NCBI GenBank assembly: GCA_040752025.1
Contig: JBFMFR010000020.1
Span: forward strand, 1-64,000
DNA length: 64,000 bases
Reading direction: 5' to 3'
Origin: JBFMFR01 sp040752025
GTDB lineage: Bacteria; Chloroflexota; Anaerolineae; Anaerolineales; UBA4823
How positions within the stretch are numbered: the first letter of the stretch is position 1; each line of letters begins with the position of its first letter. The translations under genes were made by a program, and so were the position numbers. Positions 51,184 to 58,780 of this stretch are shown here, one piece after another. The notes beneath the pieces were generated by a model. The model was not told where the DNA came from. It did no database searches and saw only the letters and a list, made by a program, of their open reading frames with translations.

Positions 51184-52164
51184 TTACTCCGACCAGTCCT
51201 GGGCATACCAGCGCAGATAAGTCTCTACGTGCACCTGCCAGTAAGCCTCTTCATGGTAGCCCGAGAAAAGGTGCCATTCATGAGGCACATCCCACTCATT
51301 CAACAATTTCTCGAACCACAGGGAAACATCCATGATCTCAGGCCGGTCCTTATCGCCCACATCCACATAGAGGCGCGGGTATTGTTCCGGCGGAATCGTA
51401 TCCAGGTACACGCGCATGCGCTGCGCGTCATCATAGAAAATTGCCGGGCTGTGCGCTCCCAATGCGCCAAACTGCTCCCAATATACGAACGCCAGGTGCA
51501 CCGCCCAACCAGCCCCGCGCGAAAGCCCGCCCACCGCCCGCTGAGAGCGCTCTGGGATGGTACGGTACTCGCTGTCGATAAGCGGCATCAACTCATTCAC
51601 GACCACCTGGGCGAAATTGTTCTCGGATGGCTGGCCCCCATAGCGATCGCGCGGCATTACAACGATGAACGGAGCGATTTGGCCTGCTTCCACCAATCGA
51701 TCGATGGTTTCATCCACACCCAGCCGGTCCCACTGGTCATCGTTGTAACTTTGCCCGTGGATCAAATACAAAACCGGATAACGATGTGAGGTTTGTTGAT
51801 CGTAACAGGGCGGCACGTAGACGCGATAATCCATCGGCAGGCGTAATAACAGCGTGCGCAGGCTGTCTGTTTCGATCCGCCCGCCCTGGCTCAAACAAGC
51901 CAATGGCGTGGCAGTCGCCGTGTTCGTTGGGGTCTTTGTAGCCAATGGCCTGGCAGTTGGCGTGGAAGTTGTTGTCGCCGGCGCATGCGCTGTGGACGTC
52001 TGCGTTGGTGGCAAGGCAGCGGTTGGGGATATTAACGGGCGCGCCTGTAAAGTTCCTCCAGGCGCTGGAGATGGCTCCACCTGCATCTGCGCGCCCGCGC
52101 GGGTCGCGCAGGCAGACAGGCCCAGCGCGCAAACCAGAATCAACATCCAGACAATTTTCTGCAA
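51184..52164 (-). CDS. Lipoprotein esterase (alpha/beta hydrolase, esterase D/Fes-like)
   Basis: This protein has 326 residues. The TTG at 52164 is the best start: GAGGAAG precedes it and it gives a compact lipoprotein signal peptide ending LGLSAC. A Thr/Pro-rich linker follows. The PF00756-type esterase domain has YPVLYLIHGQSYNDDQW, VVMPRDRYGG, the nucleophile elbow GLSRGAG, an Asp in DVGDKD and the catalytic His in GYHEEAYW. Likely substrates are carbohydrate or phenolic esters. The longer frame upstream has no ribosome binding site. Confidence 0.88.
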   Translation of the reverse strand: MQKIVWMLILVCALGLSACATRAGAQMQVEPSPAPGGTLQARPLISPTAALPPTQTSTAHAPATTTSTPTARPLATKTPTNTATATPLACLSQGGRIETDSLRTLLLRLPMDYRVYVPPCYDQQTSHRYPVLYLIHGQSYNDDQWDRLGVDETIDRLVEAGQIAPFIVVMPRDRYGGQPSENNFAQVVVNELMPLIDSEYRTIPERSQRAVGGLSRGAGWAVHLAFVYWEQFGALGAHSPAIFYDDAQRMRVYLDTIPPEQYPRLYVDVGDKDRPEIMDVSLWFEKLLNEWDVPHEWHLFSGYHEEAYWQVHVETYLRWYAQDWSE

Positions 52165-52367
52165 CGAACTTCCTCGAACGTCCCTGAGAATAACTTGCGC
52201 CGCAGGAAGCGACGCTCCTCCGACGCAATATGCAAGCCCCCCAATTTTACACCATACCTGCCTGAAGCGCACGGGCCGCGCCAAAAAACAACCCGGCTGT
52301 CATTCGCTACCCGGCCAAGCCCGAATTCCTTGAGGTTTCCTTCCCACTGAGCCGGGTAATCCTCCTA

Positions 52368-52410
52368 CGGCGCCGGCAGTGTTCTCCTCACCAAAACACT
52401 GCCGGCGCCG
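52368..52410. terminator. Perfect 16-bp GC-rich hairpin after spoVS
   Basis: CGGCGCCGGCAGTGTT (52368-52383) pairs exactly with AACACTGCCGGCGCCG (52395-52410) across an 11-base loop. CGGGTAA and TTACCCG outside it add an outer stem. There is no T-run. It lies 20 bases past the spoVS stop and probably ends or stabilises that transcript. Confidence 0.6.
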
Positions 52411-52429
52411 CCCCGGCTTACCCGATGGT

Positions 52430-52690
52430 CTAGCGCGCCTCCACTACAAACTTGATCGCTGTGCGCACCTTTTCGTCGATCTCTACGTCCACAAATTCCG
52501 GCGTGAAGACGATTTCAAAACCATCTTCCTTCAGATAGCCCTTGGCAAGCGCCAAGGCTTTTACGGCTTGGTTAACCGCAATGGCGCCAATTGCCTGTAC
52601 TTCGGCGCGTTTGTTTTCACGAAAGACTCCAGCGATGGCGCCTGCCACTGCGGAGGTGCGTGAGGTACCTGAGACTTTAATGACGTTCAT
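52430..52690 (-). CDS. spoVS: Stage V sporulation protein S family (SpoVS)
   Basis: This 86-residue protein of the Alba-like SpoVS family starts MNVIKVSGTSRTSAVAGAIAG, with typical AIGAIAVNQAVKALALAKGYL and FVDVEIDEKVRTAIKFVVEAR. GGAGGG is correctly placed before the ATG at 52690. SpoVS-type proteins occur widely in non-sporulating bacteria including Chloroflexota and Thermus, and probably bind nucleic acid. The gene is monocistronic with a strong hairpin behind it. Confidence 0.95.
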   Translation of the reverse strand: MNVIKVSGTSRTSAVAGAIAGVFRENKRAEVQAIGAIAVNQAVKALALAKGYLKEDGFEIVFTPEFVDVEIDEKVRTAIKFVVEAR

Positions 52691-52890
52691 GGTTGGTCCC
52701 TCCCTGGCAAGAGATTCTGTCTCGGTCTGAAGGTGCAAATCAACAAGAATCTGCATTTCAATTCTACAAGATTTTTTAAAACAAAGCAAGCGGCAAAATC
52801 ACCGAATCCGCGCATTTTCATCAAAATTGAAGTAAACTATTCTTTAGAGCAGCACACTAACCATCGAGGAGGCAGTACACAGCAAAAACC

Positions 52891-53247
52891 ATGTCCCGTT
52901 GGATTCGTTTTCTCATTGCTATCCTGGTCGGCATCGGCCTGGGTTTGCTGTATGGTTGGGTGATCAGCCCGGTAGAATACGTCAACACCACACCAGATAC
53001 CTTGCGCATCGACTTCAAAACCGATTACGTTTTGATGGTGGCGGAGGCCTACCAGAGCGATGGGAATCTTCCCCTGGCAGTCCGTCGACTGGCGTTGCTG
53101 GGTGAAGCCCCGCCGAACGATCTGGCCTACCAGGCGATCATCTTCGCCCAAAAGATCGGCTACGCCGACGATGATCTAACCCTGATGCAAAATCTGCTGA
53201 ACGCCTTGCAGACCTATCCAATCGACCAGGGAACACCGCAGCCATGA
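52891..53247 (+). CDS. Membrane-anchored protein, short member of a tandem paralogous pair
   Basis: This protein is 118 residues long. One N-terminal helix (about 6-25) is followed by SPVEYVNTTPDTLRIDFKTDYVL and helices (MVAEAYQSDGNLPLAVRRLALLG). The same module opens the next gene, which overlaps it by ATGA. A GGAGG site lies rather far (about 16 bases) from the ATG. Family unknown; the pair is of a type seen in Chloroflexota. Confidence 0.75.
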   Translation: MSRWIRFLIAILVGIGLGLLYGWVISPVEYVNTTPDTLRIDFKTDYVLMVAEAYQSDGNLPLAVRRLALLGEAPPNDLAYQAIIFAQKIGYADDDLTLMQNLLNALQTYPIDQGTPQP

Positions 53248-54197
53248 ACGAAGAGCGCGGACCCTGGTATCTGCTCACCGGCTTGCTAATTGGCATCGCC
53301 CTGGGACTAATGTACGCCTGGGCTGTCCAACCGGTAGAGTATGTAGACACATCGCCAGCCTCTCTGCGACCTGAGTTCAAGGATTACTTTCGCGCCCTGA
53401 TCGCTTCGGCCTATGTTGCCAATGGCGATCTGGTACGCGCCGAAGCGCGCCTGGAGAAGTTGGAAGATGATGATATCTTGCGCGTGTTGGTCGAACAGGC
53501 TCAACGCACTTTGGCCCAGGGCGACTCTCCGGATGAGGCCCGCTCCCTGGGAATTCTGGCGATCGCCCTGGGCCAGGGCGCTCCTGGCCCAGCCCTGGCC
53601 ATTACCCCTATCCAGGGCAGTTTAACGCCCACGGATAACTTTACTGATACACCCACCTACGCGATCCCCACCACTACCCCCACCGCTACGTTCACCGCCA
53701 CGTCTACCCTGCAGGCTACTCCATCTGAGGCTGCCTCCCCTACCCTCACCGATACCCCAACGCTTACTCCAACACTCGAACTTGAGGGAACGCCTTCCGC
53801 CACGCCACGCCCCAGGCCCACCTTTACCCCCACGCGCACACCGACCGTCACCCTCACCCCGGGCGGGCCTTTCCTCCTGGTCAGCCAGGAAAAGATCTGC
53901 GACCAGATGCTGCCTGAGCCGTTGCTACTGATCGAAGCCACGAACTTGTTGGGCGATCCGCTGCCCGGCATCCTGGTCACCGTCACCTGGAATGGCGGCG
54001 AAGAGCGCTTCTACACCGGTTTGAAGCCCGAAAAAGGGTTGGGTTATGCCGATTTCACCGCCGTGCAAGGCGTTACCTACACCGTGCGCTTGGGTGATGG
54101 CGGCCAGCCAGTGACCGGACTAACCGCCGTTCAGTGCCAGGGGGCTGGCGGAGCTACTTACTGGGGCGCCTGGCTGCTGAAATTCGTTCAAACATAA
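53244..54197 (+). CDS. Membrane-anchored protein with Thr/Pro stalk, long member of the pair
   Basis: This protein is 317 residues long. Residues 1-100 repeat the preceding gene's module (helix 8-26, QPVEYVDTSPASLRPEFKDYFRALIASAYVANGDL). A Thr/Pro-rich low-complexity stalk (about 120-210) leads to a ~100-residue C-terminal beta domain (FLLVSQEKICDQM...GILVTVTWNGGEERFYTGLKPEKGLGYADF) resembling a carboxypeptidase-regulatory or Ig-like fold with two conserved-looking cysteines. It is probably an extracytoplasmic partner of its short paralogue. Confidence 0.78.
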   Translation: MNEERGPWYLLTGLLIGIALGLMYAWAVQPVEYVDTSPASLRPEFKDYFRALIASAYVANGDLVRAEARLEKLEDDDILRVLVEQAQRTLAQGDSPDEARSLGILAIALGQGAPGPALAITPIQGSLTPTDNFTDTPTYAIPTTTPTATFTATSTLQATPSEAASPTLTDTPTLTPTLELEGTPSATPRPRPTFTPTRTPTVTLTPGGPFLLVSQEKICDQMLPEPLLLIEATNLLGDPLPGILVTVTWNGGEERFYTGLKPEKGLGYADFTAVQGVTYTVRLGDGGQPVTGLTAVQCQGAGGATYWGAWLLKFVQT

Positions 54198-54208
54198 GAG
54201 CGTGAATT

Positions 54209-54928
54209 TTGATCTTCGAACATGCCTCTCTCGATGATTGCGCCGAAGCGACCGGGCTTGTGGTCGTTATTGACGTAATCCGCGCCTTCACCAGCGCCGC
54301 CGTTGCCCTGGCGGCTGGCGCGACCGAAATACTGCTGGTCAGCACCGTCGAAGAAGCCCTGGCGCTTCGCCAGCGCTTTCCCGCCTCCTTGCTGATGGGC
54401 GAAGTGGGCGGCCTGCGGCCGGCTGGCTTCGACTTTGGCAATTCCCCCTTTCACCTGGTAGCGCAGGATCTATCCGGCAAGCGTATGATCCAGCGCACCA
54501 GCGCCGGGACGCAGGGTGTGGTGCGCAGCCTCCGGGCCGAACCCCTTTTAGCCAGCAGCTTTGTCTGCGCCCGCGCCACCGTCTGCCACATTCAACGCCT
54601 GCAGCCCGGCCAGGTGACCCTGGTGGTCACCGGCATCCCGCCGTTGGGAATGCCTGGCAGCCTCGTGCCTGGCATGGGCGCTGAAGATGCCGCCTGCGCC
54701 GATTATCTGAAAGCTTTATTACTCGGCCAGTCGCCCGACCCGCGCCCCTATCGACAGCGCGTTTGGGACTCGCCTGCCGCGCACAAGTTCATTGACCCCA
54801 CCATGAGCGAGTTTCCACTTGAGGACCTCGATTATTGTATGCATCTGGACCGCTACGATTTCTCTATGCCTATCTACCGGCGCGGTGATCTGCTGGTCAT
54901 GGAAAAATTCGAAGACATGGCGCCCTAG
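54209..54928 (+). CDS. 2-phosphosulfolactate phosphatase-like (ComB family) protein
   Basis: The protein has 239 residues. VVVIDVIRAFTSAAVALAAGA, LLMGEVGGLRPAGFDFGNSP, QRTSAGTQGVV and a late GAEDAACADYL match the ComB fold and active-site positions. ComB hydrolyses 2-phosphosulfolactate in coenzyme M synthesis, but this organism type is not known to make coenzyme M, so the natural substrate is uncertain. The start is TTG at 54209 with AAGAG upstream. The stop overlaps that of recD2 on the opposite strand. Confidence 0.88.
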   Translation: MIFEHASLDDCAEATGLVVVIDVIRAFTSAAVALAAGATEILLVSTVEEALALRQRFPASLLMGEVGGLRPAGFDFGNSPFHLVAQDLSGKRMIQRTSAGTQGVVRSLRAEPLLASSFVCARATVCHIQRLQPGQVTLVVTGIPPLGMPGSLVPGMGAEDAACADYLKALLLGQSPDPRPYRQRVWDSPAAHKFIDPTMSEFPLEDLDYCMHLDRYDFSMPIYRRGDLLVMEKFEDMAP

Positions 54929-57162
54929 CGCTGCAAGCGCCAATCCAGGGCCGTGTTGCGGTGAGCGACCTTATCGTTGCGCACCGCCATGCCGATTGCC
55001 CGGCGGCTGCCCACCAGCACGCACAACTGCCGGGCGCGGGTGATGGCTGTGTACAACAAATTGCGCTGTAGCATCAAGTAATGCTGCGTAACCAGCGGGA
55101 TGACCACCGCCGGGAACTCGGAGCCCTGCGCTTTGTGCACCGATACGGCGTAAGCCAGCACCAACTGGTCGGCCTCGCTCCAATCATAAGTGACCGCCCT
55201 GCCTTCGAAATCGACCACCAGTTCCTGTTCCACGAAGTTGATATCGAACAGGTAACCGATATCGCCGTTATACACCTCTTTGTCGTAGTTGTTCTGGATC
55301 TGCATCAGCTTATCGCCGCGCCGGAGAACCTGCCCGAAGAGTTTTTTCTCCGGCTTCAGCGCCTCCGCCGGGTTCAGACTGCTTTGCAAGCGCTCGTTCA
55401 AGACCGTCACCCCTGCTGGCCCGCGGTACATCGGCGCCAGCACCTGAACGTCATCGCGCGGGTGCAAACCGAACTTTTGTGGGATGCGCGTACACACCAC
55501 ATCCAACACCCAATCCGCTGCTTCTTCCGCCGTCTCGGCCGCAAAAAGGTAAAAGTCGCTTTCCTGGTTGCCCCCTGAAAATACAGGTATCTGCCCCTGG
55601 TTGATGCGATGCGCGTTGGTGATGATCTGTGAGTCAGCCGCCTGGCGGAAGATCACGCTCAAGCGCGTCACCGGCGCCAGCTCGCTGCGGATCACATCGC
55701 GCAGCACGTCACCCGCCCCAACCGAAGGCAACTGGTCCACATCTCCCACCAGCAGTAAGTGCGTGCCCGGCCTCAGTGCCTTGAGCAGGTTGTAAGCCAG
55801 GGACAGATCCAACATCGAAGCCTCATCCACCACCAGCAAATCCAGATCGAGCGGGTGGTCGGCGTTATTCTTGAAACCTTCCCCTGGCTTGAACCCCAAC
55901 AACCTGTGGATCGTGCTGGCTGGCCTGTCTGTAGCCTGCGACAGGCGCTTGGCCGCCCGCCCGGTTGGGGAGCACAGCGCATGCGTTTTATGCGCCGCCT
56001 CCAGCGCGGCAATCAAGGCTTTCAAAGCCGTGGTCTTGCCCGTACCAGGCCCGCCGGTCAGAATACTCAACGGGTGGCTCAAGGCTGTGCGGATGGCGGA
56101 CTGCTGTTCGGTAGAAAGATCGGCGTTCAGGGGCACGAAGGCTGGCGGCAGGTCGCTCAGGCGCGTCGGGAGCGCCAGCGCCAGGCCGCGCAGTCGTTCG
56201 GCGACGCCGGTCTCGCTGTAGTACAACGGCGTCAAATACACGGCCGGCAGGCCATATACGCCGCTGGCCTCTCCGGCCGCGCTCGCCGCCCTCCTCGCAG
56301 GTTCGCCTTGCGCGCCTGCCTGCCGCTCGAAAGGTACCACCTCCTGGTGTACGCGCTCTTGCTGAGTCAGGCGCTCCACCGCGGGGCTCACCAGTTCCGC
56401 GCTCACACCCAGCAGTTCTGCGGCTTGCGCCACCAGTTCAGGCGCGGGCGAAAATACATGGCCTTCATCGCTGGCCTGGTTCAATACATACACCACCCCG
56501 GCTTCCAGGCGTGAAGGATGCTCCAGGGATAGCCCCAGGGCCTGTGCGATCCGGTCAGCGGTCTTGAACCCCACTCCGAAGATATCCCGGGCCAGGCGGT
56601 AGGGGTCGTTGCGCACCACTTCCAGGGCCTGGTCGCCATACTGCTTATAAATTTTCACCGCCAGGTTTGTACTGACCCCGTGGCCGTGCAGGAAAAGCAT
56701 GATTTCTTTAACCTGCTTTTGTTCTTCCCAGGCCGCTGCGATCAGGCCAGCCCGCTTAGGGCCGATATCGGGCACCTGGAGCAACCCCTCCGGCTGGTTC
56801 TCGATCACGTCCAGCGTGTCCGCCCCAAAGTGCGCTACGATGCGCTCGGCCAGGCGCGGGCCGATCCCTTTGATCAGCCCGGAGCCCAGGTAGAGCCGGA
56901 TGCCCGCCACGGTGGCGGGCATGGTCTGCTCGCACACCTCGACCTGGAACTGCATGCCATGCTTGGGATGGTTGGTCCACCTGCCGCTCAAGCGCAGATG
57001 CTGGCCCGGCGCCAGCTCTGGCAAATTGCCGATCACTGTCACCAGGCCCTCGCGATTTGTCCCCGGCTGCCTGCCCCTCTCCGGACGTAAGCGCAGCACG
57101 CTGTACCCGTTTTCCGGGTTATAGTACGTGATGCGCTCAACCGTGCCGGTCAGGGTATCCAT
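54925..57162 (-). CDS. recD2: RecD2-type ATP-dependent DNA helicase
   Basis: This is a 745-residue SF1B helicase. An OB-like N-terminal domain (MDTLTGTVERITYYNPENGYSVLRL) and helix-hairpin-helix segments (GIGPRLAERIV, VPDIGPKRAGLIA) precede the motor. Motif I is GGPGTGKTT near 370, followed by DEASMLDL (II), LVGDVDQLPSVG (III) and VSVHKAQGSEFPAVV (motif V/VI region). RecD2 proteins unwind 5'-3' and act in recombination and stress repair independent of RecBC. No RecB or RecC is nearby. Confidence 0.96.
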   Translation of the reverse strand: MDTLTGTVERITYYNPENGYSVLRLRPERGRQPGTNREGLVTVIGNLPELAPGQHLRLSGRWTNHPKHGMQFQVEVCEQTMPATVAGIRLYLGSGLIKGIGPRLAERIVAHFGADTLDVIENQPEGLLQVPDIGPKRAGLIAAAWEEQKQVKEIMLFLHGHGVSTNLAVKIYKQYGDQALEVVRNDPYRLARDIFGVGFKTADRIAQALGLSLEHPSRLEAGVVYVLNQASDEGHVFSPAPELVAQAAELLGVSAELVSPAVERLTQQERVHQEVVPFERQAGAQGEPARRAASAAGEASGVYGLPAVYLTPLYYSETGVAERLRGLALALPTRLSDLPPAFVPLNADLSTEQQSAIRTALSHPLSILTGGPGTGKTTALKALIAALEAAHKTHALCSPTGRAAKRLSQATDRPASTIHRLLGFKPGEGFKNNADHPLDLDLLVVDEASMLDLSLAYNLLKALRPGTHLLLVGDVDQLPSVGAGDVLRDVIRSELAPVTRLSVIFRQAADSQIITNAHRINQGQIPVFSGGNQESDFYLFAAETAEEAADWVLDVVCTRIPQKFGLHPRDDVQVLAPMYRGPAGVTVLNERLQSSLNPAEALKPEKKLFGQVLRRGDKLMQIQNNYDKEVYNGDIGYLFDINFVEQELVVDFEGRAVTYDWSEADQLVLAYAVSVHKAQGSEFPAVVIPLVTQHYLMLQRNLLYTAITRARQLCVLVGSRRAIGMAVRNDKVAHRNTALDWRLQR

Positions 57163-57263
57163 ATCGATTCAGACCTCATCGGCGCAGGGAATCGCCGCGG
57201 TCACGTCACCAACCTCGTTCGCCGGCAGCGAGGGCCGAGCGACAATGCCAGATTCAGGCCCAT

Positions 57264-58697
57264 TTACGGCATTGGGTTATTGCTCGCCCAGTCGTCTCCC
57301 AGGGTGATCATCATGTCCACCGTCTTGCTCGGGTCGTAGACATAGCGGATCCTGAACTCACTGATTTTCATCAGGTCGACCAGGTATTTGACCGTATAAG
57401 GCTTGCCGGTATAGAAGGTAATCTCCGTGTAAGCTGCATACTGCTCGGCATTGCCCGTCTCGCTCACATTGATACCCAGGGATTTCAAATAATCCGTGGT
57501 GCGCGCCGCCAGGCCTGCGGTAGAACTGCCGTTCAAGATGCCCACCCGAGCGCCTTCCAACGTGATCAATTCAGCGGGATCCATCTCGGCTGCCAGCGGG
57601 CTGGTCGGGCTGGACATGGCAAAGATTTCATCGCGCAGCAGGCGCACCTTCTCGGTAATCGGTTTGAGCACCTCTTGCTGCCCATCCGGTGACATGGCGA
57701 AGCTGACCTGATCCACCCCAATCGCGCCGTTCCGGATGCTCTCCGCCGGGATCTGCACGGCCAGCCAGGCCAGGCGGATGGCGTCATCCAGATCCAGATT
57801 CGTGTGCACGCCCGCCGAGAGTTCTTCGTAGAGCACCGGCGCTTTGGCGATCAACTGCGGCATCAGGTCGAATTTGAGGATGCGTTCGCGGATGCCCATG
57901 ATCACGGACTGCTGCCTTTGCGAGCGGTCAAAATCGCCGCCCTCCGTCTTGCGCGCCCGCACGTAGGCCAGCGCCAGGTCGCCGTTCAAAATCTGCACGC
58001 CGGGCCGCAAGAAGCGCGTGTTATTATCGCCCGTTGGGTCAATCTTGATCTTCTCTGGCACATCCACGCGTACGCCGCCGATCTCATCGACGAAGCGCAC
58101 AAAGGCCCCGAAGTCCACCTGGGCGTAATACTGGATAGGTACGCCCAACAGTTCCTCTACCGTGTCGGTCGCCAGTTGCGGCCCGCCACCGGGCAGCCGG
58201 TTAGCCTCGCCCAACTGGTAAGCCGTGTTAATGCGGCCGTAGCCGAAGCCCGGGATGTTGACCCACAGGTCGCGCGGGATCGAGAGCATGCCCGCCGTGC
58301 GGTTGACCGGATCGATGGTAAACAGGATCATCGTATCCGTGCGCGGCGCGCCCTCACCTGCCTGCCAATCACGAAAGTCCAGGCCCATCACCAGCATCGA
58401 AACACGGTCGGCGCCATCCCAGGGAGGCGGCGTAGGCATGCCGACTGCCGGCGCAGGCGCTTCGAGCCCTGGCCCGGGGGTTACTTCTGCGCCTCCCGGC
58501 GTCGGTGTGGCGTCTTTGATCGTCACGCCCGGCAGACTGGTGATCTCCCAGGAGGCCACCAGGTCACGCACGGAAGCGTACGTCAGGTATGCTGTCAGAA
58601 CGACTGCGACGAAAAAGCCGCCCCATAGCACCATTTTCAGCCATTGTATGGGTGAAGATTGCGTTGGATTCTGTTTATCACTACTCATAGTTGTCAT
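57264..58697 (-). CDS. LytR-CpsA-Psr (LCP) family cell-envelope glycopolymer transferase
   Basis: This protein has about 477 residues. One signal-anchor helix (about 21-45) precedes the LCP domain (about 100-260) with SMLVMGLDFRD, PRTDTMILFTIDP, MLSIPRDLWV, RINTAYQLG and GGVRVDVPE. The Arg and Asp residues that hold polyprenyl pyrophosphate are visible in RTDTM and SIPRDLW. A C-terminal LytR_C domain (about 370-450, ARVGILNGSSTAGLAARTTDYL) follows. It would attach polymers to the wall. The start could also be three codons downstream at 58688. Confidence 0.93.
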   Translation of the reverse strand: MTTMSSDKQNPTQSSPIQWLKMVLWGGFFVAVVLTAYLTYASVRDLVASWEITSLPGVTIKDATPTPGGAEVTPGPGLEAPAPAVGMPTPPPWDGADRVSMLVMGLDFRDWQAGEGAPRTDTMILFTIDPVNRTAGMLSIPRDLWVNIPGFGYGRINTAYQLGEANRLPGGGPQLATDTVEELLGVPIQYYAQVDFGAFVRFVDEIGGVRVDVPEKIKIDPTGDNNTRFLRPGVQILNGDLALAYVRARKTEGGDFDRSQRQQSVIMGIRERILKFDLMPQLIAKAPVLYEELSAGVHTNLDLDDAIRLAWLAVQIPAESIRNGAIGVDQVSFAMSPDGQQEVLKPITEKVRLLRDEIFAMSSPTSPLAAEMDPAELITLEGARVGILNGSSTAGLAARTTDYLKSLGINVSETGNAEQYAAYTEITFYTGKPYTVKYLVDLMKISEFRIRYVYDPSKTVDMMITLGDDWASNNPMP

Positions 58698-58767
58698 CTT
58701 TACATTAGGATTGCCGCACAGACAATCATACTGCCAGTCTACCGGCAACGGCGCGATTATAACACGG

Positions 58768-58773
58768 TATAAT
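58768..58773 (+). promoter_or_regulatory. -10 element of a probable leaderless ABC-F transcript
   Basis: TATAAT is followed by seven bases and then the ATG at 58781. No Shine-Dalgarno sequence and no clear -35 are present. Confidence 0.55.
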
Positions 58774-58780
58774 CAGTGCC

